A stretch of 15,438 nucleotides of DNA from UBA12068 sp964452415 (GTDB lineage: Bacteria > Patescibacteriota > Minisyncoccia > Moranbacterales > GWC2-37-73), in contig CAYVME010000025.1 of NCBI GenBank assembly GCA_964452415.1, positions 1-15,438 of the forward strand, read 5' to 3'. Below the pieces are notes generated by a model. The model did no database searches. It saw nothing but the letters and a program-made list of their open reading frames with translations, and was not told the DNA's origin. Positions 5,466 to 11,780 of this stretch are shown in pieces. Positions within the stretch are counted from its first letter, which is position 1. Each line of letters opens with the position of its first letter. Both the position numbers and the translations under genes were made by a program.

Positions 5466-6536
5466 ATGATTTTTCAGCAAAAACTGAGTGGATTGAAAGC
5501 ATCTATAGACAAGGAATTGGAACATTGTTTTGAGGTCGCAATCAAGGATGTTCGGGAGAAGGATGGGCTTTTGACTGAGGCTCTGACGCACACCAAGAAA
5601 ATCGCAATCTCGGGCGGGAAAAGAATCAGAGGTGCACTTCTTTGTCAGGCATATTTCGGTTTCGGAGGAAAAGAAAAAGCCAAAATCTTGAAAGTGGCCA
5701 CAGCAATTGAATTGGTGCATCTTTTTTTGCTCATTCATGATGACATTATTGATCGGGGTGATTTGCGTCACGGACAGCTTTCGCTTCATCGAATGTTTGC
5801 CAAAAAGTATCAAAAAAAATATTCCATTGATGGCGCCGATCATTTGGGTCAATCAATGGCAATTATTGTGGGAGATATGCTTTTTGCTATTGCGAACAAA
5901 ATCATTGTTGAGGCTGGATTTTCTGCCAAGGAAACAGTGGTTGTCATTGGGCAGCTTCAGAAAATTGTTTCAAATACAATTATTGGACAATCACAGGACA
6001 TTGCAATTGAATACAAGAAGAATGTTTCACAGGAAGAGGTTTTGCAAATGTACGAAAATAAAACAGCCAAATATACTTTTGAAGGACCACTTCACTTGGG
6101 CGCAATGCTGGCAGGAATTACTGATAAAAAAACTTTTTCTACATTGAGTTCATATGCCTTGCCACTTGGAACAGCATTTCAGATCCAGGATGATATTTTG
6201 GGAGTTTTTGGCAATGAGAAAAAAATTGGAAAATCAGTGGCGTCTGATATTGAAGAAGGAAAGCAATCATTGTTGGTTGTGAAGGCCAGGGAAAAAGGAA
6301 CGACCGCACAAAGAAAACAACTCGAAGAAATTCTGGGCAAAAAGAATATTACCAAAAAAGAAATTGAAACTTTTCAGAATATCTTGAAAGAAACTGGCTC
6401 GCTGGAATATTCCAAAAAAATGGCTCATGAGCATATCCAAGAGGCAAAATCTCAGCTTGAAAAAATAATCATCAAAAAAGAAGCCAAGGATTTTTTGATG
6501 GGACTGAATCAATATTTGGATGGCAGAGAAATTTAA
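5466..6536 (+). CDS. Trans-isoprenyl diphosphate synthase (short-chain, GGPP/FPP type)
   Basis: The protein has 356 aa. It condenses DMAPP/allylic diphosphates with IPP in the cytoplasm to give an all-trans polyprenyl diphosphate. GGKRIRGAL near residues 51-59 binds IPP. The first aspartate motif is DDIID (92-96), preceded by Phe at -5 (FLLIHDD) and without the two-residue insertion seen in bacterial FPP synthases. The second is DDILG (242-246), followed by GKSVASDIEEGKQSLL. Aromatic at -5 without an insertion is the pattern of short-chain, GGPP-like enzymes, so a C15-C20 product is inferred. The gene is followed 18 bases later by the cis-prenyl synthase, which needs such an allylic primer. 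The ATG has a weak AGGA upstream. Confidence 0.9.
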   Translation: MIFQQKLSGLKASIDKELEHCFEVAIKDVREKDGLLTEALTHTKKIAISGGKRIRGALLCQAYFGFGGKEKAKILKVATAIELVHLFLLIHDDIIDRGDLRHGQLSLHRMFAKKYQKKYSIDGADHLGQSMAIIVGDMLFAIANKIIVEAGFSAKETVVVIGQLQKIVSNTIIGQSQDIAIEYKKNVSQEEVLQMYENKTAKYTFEGPLHLGAMLAGITDKKTFSTLSSYALPLGTAFQIQDDILGVFGNEKKIGKSVASDIEEGKQSLLVVKAREKGTTAQRKQLEEILGKKNITKKEIETFQNILKETGSLEYSKKMAHEHIQEAKSQLEKIIIKKEAKDFLMGLNQYLDGREI

Positions 6537-6554
6537 TATCATTTTTCAAACATA

Positions 6555-7250
6555 ATGTTGCCAAATCATATTGCTATTATTCCTGACGGAAATCGTCGTT
6601 GGGCCAAAGAAAAAGGACTCGAGCCATGGGAAGGTCATTCAGCAGGCGCTGAGGTCATGGAACAATTGGCGCGCTGGGCTTTTGACAATGGGATTTTTGC
6701 TTTGTCATTTTGGGGTTCATCTTTGGAGAATCTTCAAAAAAGACCGCTTCTTGAAAAGCAAGCCCTGCTCAGGATCTATGAAGAATATTTTGAAAAATTG
6801 ATCGTCAATGAAGATATTCATCGCAATCGCGTACGAATTAATGTGATCGGGAGATGGGAAGATCAATTTCCATCATCGCTAAAAAAGATTATAATGGATG
6901 GAGTCCAAAAAACAGCTCATTATGATCAACATGAATTGAATTTCTTTTTGGCTTATAGTGGAGATGACGAAATGCTTTCGGCTGTTCGTGCGATTGCTAA
7001 AAGCGGAATTGATCCTGAAAAAATTTCCCCTCAGACAATCAAGGAAAATTTGATGACAAATAAATTGCCCCAAGTTGATTTTTTGATCAGAACTGGTGGG
7101 GAACCTCATTTGAGTGCTGGTTTTATGATGTGGGACATTGCAAATGCGCAGCTGTATTTTTCTGAAAAATATTTTCCAGATTTCAAAGAGGCTCAGTTTA
7201 TTGAAGCCATTAAAGAATATGAAAGCAGAGAACAAAGAAAAGGGAAATAG
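6555..7250 (+). CDS. uppS: Cis-prenyl transferase (undecaprenyl diphosphate synthase family)
   Basis: The protein has 231 aa. It extends an allylic diphosphate with IPP in cis to form the polyprenyl diphosphate that, once dephosphorylated, carries cell-wall precursors. The catalytic Asp11 lies in the IIPDGNRRW motif; GHSAG (27-31) follows, then SFWGSSLENLQKRP (51-64), which corresponds to the FSTENWKRP element. The C-terminal RTGGEPHLSAGFMMWD (from residue 179) binds IPP diphosphate and leads into a YFPDF motif. The RTGGEPHLSAGF wording differs from the usual bacterial RTSGE-RLSNF and recalls archaeal or actinobacterial members, so product length may not be exactly C55. No ribosome site is visible. 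It forms an operon with the upstream trans-prenyl synthase. Confidence 0.93.
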   Translation: MLPNHIAIIPDGNRRWAKEKGLEPWEGHSAGAEVMEQLARWAFDNGIFALSFWGSSLENLQKRPLLEKQALLRIYEEYFEKLIVNEDIHRNRVRINVIGRWEDQFPSSLKKIIMDGVQKTAHYDQHELNFFLAYSGDDEMLSAVRAIAKSGIDPEKISPQTIKENLMTNKLPQVDFLIRTGGEPHLSAGFMMWDIANAQLYFSEKYFPDFKEAQFIEAIKEYESREQRKGK

Positions 7251-7313
7251 GAAATCAGGATACAAGATACAATAACCAAGAAAATTCAAAATTAAAAATT
7301 TAAATAAAAAATA
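7251..7313. repeat. Degenerate 7-base-period tract
   Basis: Directly after the uppS stop codon the gap reads in 7-base steps: GGATACA, AGATACA, ATAACCA, AGAAAAT, TCAAAAT, TAAAAAT, TTAAATA. Neighbouring units share 6, 4, 3, 5, 6 and 4 of 7 bases. The tract fills the gap up to the next gene. AT richness makes this the least certain of the clear tracts. Confidence 0.45.
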
Positions 7314-7319
7314 TATAAT

Positions 7320-8432
7320 ATGAAGAAGATTTTTTTTATACTGTTTGCACTTTTATTGATTCCTAATGTTTCTTTTGCGGCAGAGAAAAAAACAGCAGTT
7401 TTGTTCTATGCTGATTGGTGTCCTCATTGCAAGAATGTGGATGAATTTTTCAAGGAGAAAGGTTTTTTTGAAAAATACGATATCCAAAAGTTGAATTTCG
7501 ATGACAAAGCGAATAAGGCGCTTCTTGGGAAAATTTTTGAAACGAAAAATGAAAAAGGTGGGGCTGGAATTCCGGCGCTTGTTGTTGATGATAAGTTGAT
7601 TATTGGGGACTCGCCTATCATTGCTGATTTTGAAAAAACAATTGAGGCTTCAAACGGTACAACTCAAGATTTTATTGCAAAAGTTAAAAATGAAAATGTT
7701 TCTGAAAAAAAAGTTTCGGATGATGTTGAAAATTCTTCAGCAATGAGCGGTGGGGGTGGCGTTCCGATTTGGATTTTGCTTGGCGCAGCTTTTGCTGATG
7801 CTGCCAACCCATGCGCACTGGCAGTTCTTATTTTGCTTTTGGCGACAGTGTCTGCTTCAAAAGGAAAAAATAGAGCACTACTTTCCGGTCTGATGTTTTC
7901 ATTGGCAATTTTCATCTCATATCTGGCAATGGGCATGGGAATATATAAAGCGATTGGGGCTTTTAGTATTTCAAAATATCTTTCTCTGGTCGTTGGGGTT
8001 TTGGCGATTGTAATTGCTTTGGCAAATTTCAAGGATGTCTTTTGGTATGGGAAATTCTTCATTATGGAAGTTCCTCTTTCCTGGAGACCGAAGATGCAAG
8101 AAATCATTCGAAGCGCGACGAGTCCTTGGAGTGCTTTTGGTATCGGATTTTTGGTGAGCCTCTTTTTGGTTCCATGCGCCAGTGGTCCATATGTCGTGAT
8201 CTTGGGAATGTTGGCTCAAAAAGTTGACATGGCGAAAAGCTTCACTCTTTTGATTTTGTATAATTTTGTTTTTGTTTTGCCAATGATTTTGATCACTTTG
8301 GGAATGTATTTTTTCAATGCAAAATTGAGCAAGATGGAAAAAATGCGAAGAGACAATTTGAGATTGCTTCACGCAATAACAGGTGTTATAATGTTGGCAG
8401 TTGGGATCTATCTGATTTATACTAAAATTTAA
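7320..8432 (+). CDS. Secreted thioredoxin domain fused to DsbD/CcdA-type membrane domain
   Basis: The protein has 370 aa. A signal peptide or anchor (residues 1-20, ending VSFAA) is followed by a thioredoxin fold with FYADWCPHCKNV (CPHC at 34-37), a Ser/Gly-rich linker (about 140-148), then a multi-helix DsbD/CcdA domain. This carries the two expected membrane cysteines, in NPCA (Cys165) and VPCASGP (Cys286). DsbD-family proteins move reducing equivalents from cytosolic thioredoxin across the membrane to extracytoplasmic partners. In classical DsbD the thioredoxin domain is C-terminal; here it comes first, so the order is inverted. Cytosolic thioredoxin and a reductase-like gene follow, fitting an electron route TrxB to TrxA to this protein. 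The start has no ribosome site. Confidence 0.88.
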   Translation: MKKIFFILFALLLIPNVSFAAEKKTAVLFYADWCPHCKNVDEFFKEKGFFEKYDIQKLNFDDKANKALLGKIFETKNEKGGAGIPALVVDDKLIIGDSPIIADFEKTIEASNGTTQDFIAKVKNENVSEKKVSDDVENSSAMSGGGGVPIWILLGAAFADAANPCALAVLILLLATVSASKGKNRALLSGLMFSLAIFISYLAMGMGIYKAIGAFSISKYLSLVVGVLAIVIALANFKDVFWYGKFFIMEVPLSWRPKMQEIIRSATSPWSAFGIGFLVSLFLVPCASGPYVVILGMLAQKVDMAKSFTLLILYNFVFVLPMILITLGMYFFNAKLSKMEKMRRDNLRLLHAITGVIMLAVGIYLIYTKI

Positions 8433-8443
8433 TTTATTTATTC

Positions 8444-8460
8444 TATACCCTCTGGGTATA
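8444..8460. promoter_or_regulatory. Perfect palindrome upstream of trxA (possible operator)
   Basis: TATACCC-TCT-GGGTATA, a 7-bp perfect inverted repeat, lies 11 bases after the dsbD-like stop and about 45 bases before trxA. The shape (AT flank, C-tract, G-tract, AT flank) resembles operators of CsoR/CstR-family repressors, but no such regulator is in the window. There is no following T-run, so it is not a standard terminator. Confidence 0.4.
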
Positions 8461-8470
8461 TATTGTCCGG

Positions 8471-8489
8471 TCAAGATTATAAATCTTGA
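8471..8489 (+). other. Second hairpin between dsbD-like gene and trxA
   Basis: TCAAGATT and AATCTTGA form a perfect 8-bp stem with loop ATA, 10 bases after the TATACCC palindrome and 16 bases before trxA. It could shape the 5' end of the trxA message; a TATAAA sequence lies across its loop (8478-8483). Confidence 0.4.
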
Positions 8490-8505
8490 AGGCCAATTAA
8501 AAAAT

Positions 8506-8823
8506 ATGGAAATGGAATTCACGGATCAAAATTTTGATCAAGAGGTTATCAAAAGCAGTGCGCCAGTGCTGGTTGATTTTTGGGCACCCTGGTGTGGACC
8601 ATGTCAAATGATGGGACCAATTATTGAGGAGCTTGCCAAAGAAATTGGCGACAAGGCGAAAGTCGGAAAATGCAATGTGGATGAGAATGGCGAAATTGCT
8701 TCAAAATTTGGAATCATGTCCATTCCTGCAATAAAGATTTTCAAAGGCGGTGAAATTGTGAAAGAATTTGTTGGAGTTCAATCAGCTGAAAATCTGAAAA
8801 AAGCTCTTGAAGAAATCGCATAA
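8506..8823 (+). CDS. trxA: Thioredoxin
   Basis: The protein has 105 aa, the usual length of a bacterial cytosolic thioredoxin. It carries reducing equivalents as a dithiol and reduces disulfides in client proteins. The active site WCGPC is complete (Cys30 and Cys33), preceded by VLVDFWAP. The cis-proline is in MSIPAIKIF. No signal peptide is present, so the protein is cytosolic. ATG 8506 is used; a second in-frame ATG at 8512 would remove only two residues. It lies between the DsbD-like fusion, a likely electron acceptor, and a thioredoxin reductase-like gene, its likely donor. Its own terminator follows. Confidence 0.97.
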   Translation: MEMEFTDQNFDQEVIKSSAPVLVDFWAPWCGPCQMMGPIIEELAKEIGDKAKVGKCNVDENGEIASKFGIMSIPAIKIFKGGEIVKEFVGVQSAENLKKALEEIA

Positions 8824-8847
8824 TTTGTTCTTTTTTTGGTTTACATG

Positions 8848-8875
8848 AAAAAGGCTTCACGAGAAAGCCTTTTTC
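8848..8875 (+). terminator. Terminator of trxA
   Basis: AAAAAGGCTT (8848-8857) pairs with AAGCCTTTTT (8865-8874), with a 7-base loop and the T-run inside the right arm. It lies 25 bases after the trxA stop and separates it from trxB. Confidence 0.8.
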
Positions 8876-8890
8876 TATTTATTTGGATTG

Positions 8891-8899
8891 TGATATAAT
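8891..8899 (+). promoter_or_regulatory. Extended -10 promoter of trxB
   Basis: TGATATAAT (TG-A-TATAAT) is a perfect extended -10; no good -35 precedes it at 17 bases. It lies 90 bases before the trxB ATG. TATAATGGAG here is identical to the -10 region of the ORFan promoter (3963-3972). Confidence 0.6.
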
Positions 8900-8952
8900 G
8901 GAGTAAATATTAAAATAAAAAAAGAGTTAAGTTGCAAAGCTAAGTTTGAATA

Positions 8953-8987
8953 CTTTTCGCTTTTCACTTTCCACTTTAAACTTTCAT
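8953..8987. repeat. 7-base-period tract CTTTNNN, five units
   Basis: CTTT occurs at 8953, 8960, 8967, 8974 and 8981, exactly every 7 bases, in the units CTTTTCG, CTTTTCA, CTTTCCA, CTTTAAA, CTTTCAT. The tract ends one base before the trxB start codon and forms its immediate 5' leader, where a ribosome site would normally be. Confidence 0.75.
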
Positions 8988-8988
8988 T

Positions 8989-9906
8989 ATGTACGACTTG
9001 GTGATTATTGGAGCTGGGCCAGCGGGACTGGGGGCATCAATCTATGCTTCAAGATATAAGCTTAATCATGTGGTGATCGGAAGTGATATTGGAGGACAAG
9101 TGACCGAAGCTTGGGAAATTGAAAATTATGCGGGAATTGAATCAATTTCAGGCAAAGATTTGATGGATAAATTTGTAAAACAAACAAAAGATCTTGGGGG
9201 TGTAATTGTTCAAGCATCTGTAAATAAGGTTGAAAAAACAGATGATGGATTTGAAATTTTGACTGATGATGGAAAAAAATATGAAACAAAAATGATCATT
9301 CTCGCACTTGGGATGAAGGCCAGAAAAATGAACATTCCAGGTGAGGACAAATTTGTTGGTAAAGGCGTTTCATATTGCGCAACTTGCGATGCGATGTTTT
9401 TTCGAGGCAAGGATGTGGCAGTTATTGGAGGTGGTGATGCTGCAGCCACAGCAGCAATTCATTTGGCTGAATTTGCCAACACTGTCCAGCTTTTGTACAA
9501 GGAGGGAACAAAAACATTTGAACCGGCTTGGGATGAGCAAATGAAGAAGAATGGAAAAATTGCAGTTTCATCATTTGATTCAATGTCGCATGTTCTTGGG
9601 GGAGAAAAAGTTGCTGGTTTAGCATATGAATTGGGCGGGCAAAAGAAAGAAATTTCTGTTGAGGGTGTATTTATTGAAATTGGGTCTGTGCCGGGAGTTG
9701 TGGTTGCGCAAAATCTTGGGGTGCGAACAGATGAGCAGGGATATTTGGTTGTTGATCAGACGCAGGCGACAAATGTGGAAAATGTCTTTGCTGCTGGCGA
9801 TGCGACAACTGGTTCAAACAAATTTCGCCAAATCATAACTGCGGTGGCTGAAGGTGCAGTTGCTTCAGGGAGTGTTTATAAGAAGTTGAAGTTAGTTAAG
9901 AAATAA
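8989..9906 (+). CDS. trxB: Thioredoxin reductase-like flavoprotein
   Basis: The protein has 305 aa, typical of low-molecular-weight thioredoxin reductases. An FAD-binding GAGPAG is at residues 8-13, the redox-active CATC at 130-133, a second dinucleotide-binding GGGDAA at 147-152, and the C-terminal FAD motif GDATTG near 270. These support electron transfer from a pyridine nucleotide through FAD to thioredoxin, encoded just upstream. What is odd: where NADPH-dependent enzymes have HRRxxxR after the second GxGxxA motif, this protein reads LLYKEGTKTFEPAW (168-181), with no HRR. NADPH specificity is therefore doubtful; NADH or another donor is possible. The gene has its own extended -10 promoter and no ribosome site; the leader ends in a 7-base-period tract. 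Confidence 0.92.
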   Translation: MYDLVIIGAGPAGLGASIYASRYKLNHVVIGSDIGGQVTEAWEIENYAGIESISGKDLMDKFVKQTKDLGGVIVQASVNKVEKTDDGFEILTDDGKKYETKMIILALGMKARKMNIPGEDKFVGKGVSYCATCDAMFFRGKDVAVIGGGDAAATAAIHLAEFANTVQLLYKEGTKTFEPAWDEQMKKNGKIAVSSFDSMSHVLGGEKVAGLAYELGGQKKEISVEGVFIEIGSVPGVVVAQNLGVRTDEQGYLVVDQTQATNVENVFAAGDATTGSNKFRQIITAVAEGAVASGSVYKKLKLVKK

Positions 9907-9930
9907 TTTCGCATGGTACTCATTGAAAAA

Positions 9931-10088
9931 TCAATGAAAAACCTAAATTTTTTGAAAAATCCTACTCACCGCTCTTTGTTTTTTAGCTAAAATTTTCCCT
10001 CACTCGACACAATCAATGGAAAATTTCAGAAAAAACAAAGGCTTGCTCAAACATGGGAGTATTTTTAAAAAATTTGGTTTCTCATTGA
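9931..10088. repeat. Large nested hairpin element
   Basis: The outer arms 9931-9967 and 10057-10088 pair over roughly 30 positions with few mismatches (TCAATGA/TCATTGA at the ends, TACTC/GAGTA at the base). The inner arms pair CTTTGTTTTTT (9974-9984) with AAAAAACAAAG (10030-10040) and AAATTTTCC (9990-9998) with GGAAAATTT (10018-10026), with a 19-base loop. The asymmetric internal loop carries CACCGCT on the left and GCTTGCTCAAACATGG on the right. This is the layout, and partly the sequence, of the elements at 2487 and at the window ends. It fills the trxB to malic enzyme gap and has no coding capacity. Confidence 0.65.
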
Positions 10089-10112
10089 TTATAATTTAAG
10101 AAATTTTATATT

Positions 10113-11240
10113 ATGTCAAAATCGATTGAATTGAGCAAAAAGATTGGAGGAAAGATTGAAATACAATCAAAAAAGAAATTGACCAGGGAAAGTTTGTCTG
10201 TGTTGTACACTCCTGGTGTGGCAGATGTTTGCAAGGCGATTGCAAAAAACAAAAAACTTTCTTTTGAATATACGATTCGCAAAAACACGGTGGCTGTGAT
10301 TTCCGACGGAAGCGCTGTTCTTGGTCTTGGAAATATTGGCCCAGAAGCGGGTCTTCCAGTTATGGAGGGCAAGGCGCTTTTGTTCAAGGAACTTGGAGGC
10401 GTTGATGCAATTCCAATTGTTTTGGCAACTCAAGACACTGAAGATATTATTAAGATTGTAAAATCTCTTGCCCCAACCTTTGGAGGAATTAATCTTGAAG
10501 ATATTTCAGCCCCAAGATGTTTTGAGATTGAAAGAAGGCTCAAGGAAGAACTTGATATTCCTGTGATGCATGATGATCAGCATGGAACTGCGATTGTGGT
10601 TTTGGCTGGGCTTATTAATGCGCTCAAGGTTGTAAAAAAAGACATAAAAAAAGTGCGAATTGTGATTTCTGGAGCTGGCGCAGCTGGAACCGCAATCATG
10701 AATTTATTGATAAATTATGGAGCCAAACATGTTGTAGTTATTGATAGTACGGGAATTATATACAAAGAAAGGCCAACGGGAATGAATGATTTCAAAATGG
10801 AAATTGCCAAAATAACCAACCCTGAAAAATTGCAAGGAACACTTCAGGACGCCTTGAATGGCGCAGATGTTTTTATTGGGGTTAGCGCTCCGAATTTGAT
10901 TGACCATCTTGATGTTGCCACCATGAATAAAGATGCAATTGTTTTTGCCATGAGCAATCCAATTCCTGAAATCATGCCAGAGCAGGCATTGAAGGGTGGA
11001 GCTGTGATTGTGGCGACAGGGAGATCTGATTATCCAAATCAAATTAATAATGTTTTGGCCTTCCCTGGAATTTTTCGTGGAGCGCTGGACACCCGAACCA
11101 GAAAAATTACTGAAACTCATAAATTGAAGGCTGCAGTTGCAATCGCGTCTTTGGTGAAAAAGCCAAATCGTGGTAAAATAATTCCAGATGCACTTGATAA
11201 GCGAGCGGTGAAAGCTGTCGCTTCAGTGTTTAAAAAGTAA
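10113..11240 (+). CDS. Malic enzyme (NAD(P)-dependent, short bacterial form)
   Basis: The protein has 375 aa. It oxidatively decarboxylates malate to pyruvate and CO2, producing NADH or NADPH in the cytoplasm. The catalytic-tyrosine region YTPGVADVC starts at residue 32. NTVAVISDGSAVLGLGNIG and GKALLFKELGGVDAIPI follow. The metal-binding EDISAPRCFEIE and MHDDQHGTAIVVLAGL come next, then the Rossmann motif ISGAGAAGTAI and the C-terminal FAMSNPIPEIMP. The length fits the compact malic enzymes without a phosphotransacetylase domain. Coenzyme preference cannot be read safely; position next to the thioredoxin genes suggests supply of reducing power, but co-transcription is unlikely because a 206-base gap with a large hairpin separates it from trxB. 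No ribosome site is seen. Confidence 0.94.
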   Translation: MSKSIELSKKIGGKIEIQSKKKLTRESLSVLYTPGVADVCKAIAKNKKLSFEYTIRKNTVAVISDGSAVLGLGNIGPEAGLPVMEGKALLFKELGGVDAIPIVLATQDTEDIIKIVKSLAPTFGGINLEDISAPRCFEIERRLKEELDIPVMHDDQHGTAIVVLAGLINALKVVKKDIKKVRIVISGAGAAGTAIMNLLINYGAKHVVVIDSTGIIYKERPTGMNDFKMEIAKITNPEKLQGTLQDALNGADVFIGVSAPNLIDHLDVATMNKDAIVFAMSNPIPEIMPEQALKGGAVIVATGRSDYPNQINNVLAFPGIFRGALDTRTRKITETHKLKAAVAIASLVKKPNRGKIIPDALDKRAVKAVASVFKK

Positions 11241-11241
11241 A

Positions 11242-11276
11242 AACCCATAACTCATAACCCACAACCCATAACCTGA
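11242..11276. repeat. 7-base-period tract AACCCAT
   Basis: The units AACCCAT, AACTCAT, AACCCAC, AACCCAT, AACCTGA run without a break, starting two bases after the malic enzyme stop. The first four differ from the consensus by at most one base. Confidence 0.8.
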
Positions 11277-11298
11277 ATTCAGGATGAGGGCTTCAGGC
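11272..11298. other. Palindrome before the YjbQ gene
   Basis: CCTGAATTCAGG (11272-11283) is a 12-base perfect palindrome overlapping the last heptamer; a second TTCAGG follows (11292-11297), so CCTGAA can pair with either. It lies about 35 bases before the start at 11319. Its role is unknown. Confidence 0.4.
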
Positions 11299-11318
11299 TA
11301 AGTGATACGGGAATAAAT

Positions 11319-11765
11319 ATGGACATAAAAATACACAAACAAATAATTGAAGTTGAAAGCAAGAATCAAATTGAGTTTTTTGATATAACTGAGAGAGTTC
11401 AAGACATTATTGAATCATCATCTGTGCGAGAGGGAAATGTGGTTGTTTTTGCTCCGCACACGACAATGGGAGTCACAATTAATCACAATGAGCCAATGCT
11501 TCTTCAGGATTTTATGAGAGTTTTGTATAGGCTTGCGCCAATGGATGACAGGTATTCGCATGATCTTTTTGAAATTCGAAAAATTTCAAAATCCGATGGT
11601 AGGAGCAATGGACATTCACATTGTAAATCTTTTTTAATGGGAGTCAGTCAAACAATTCCAGTTGAAAAAGGCAAGTTGCTTTTGAATAATGGTCAAAGTA
11701 TTTTTCTTGTTGAATTTGATGGCTCAAGAAAGAGGGATGTTGTTATTCAAGTGATGGGAATATAA
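11319..11765 (+). CDS. yjbQ: YjbQ/UPF0047 family protein
   Basis: The protein has 148 aa, close to the usual size of this family. Members form compact trimers, and some show thiamine-phosphate synthase activity in vitro; the true cellular role is unclear. The family signatures are visible: HTTMGVTINHNEP (residues 47-59) and SNGHSHCKSFLMG (96-108), whose histidines form the putative metal site, and a C-terminal LVEFDGSRKRDVVIQ. A weak GGGA lies upstream of the ATG. The gene is followed 15 bases later by the methyltransferase gene, with which it is probably cotranscribed. Confidence 0.9.
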   Translation: MDIKIHKQIIEVESKNQIEFFDITERVQDIIESSSVREGNVVVFAPHTTMGVTINHNEPMLLQDFMRVLYRLAPMDDRYSHDLFEIRKISKSDGRSNGHSHCKSFLMGVSQTIPVEKGKLLLNNGQSIFLVEFDGSRKRDVVIQVMGI

Positions 11766-11779
11766 GACATATGACATAC
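11766..11779. repeat. Two-unit 7-base tandem GACATAT/GACATAC
   Basis: GACATAT and GACATAC fill almost the whole 15-base gap between the yjbQ stop and the next ATG, with a 6/7 match. It is short and could be chance alone, but fits the other 7-base tracts. Confidence 0.35.
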
Positions 11780-11780
11780 T

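Noticed and set aside
5301..5852. A 183-aa minus-strand frame over the divergent promoters and the prenyl synthase start
   Set aside because: It covers two good promoters and the well-conserved DDIID-coding region; its translation is low in recognisable motifs and rich in Phe/Gln, as expected of a shadow.
7971..8522. A 183-aa minus-strand frame across the dsbD-like gene end and trxA start
   Set aside because: It is antisense to conserved membrane-domain codons and to both palindromes, with no start signal.
8925..8952. Extension of the 7-base tract upstream of 8953 in the trxB leader
   Set aside because: Repeated AGTT and TAAG words there are spaced 5 and 13 bases, not multiples of 7.
8953..11276. 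CRISPR array or CRISPR-like repeats
   Set aside because: The 7-base tracts have no repeat-spacer pattern and are far too short; no cas genes are present.
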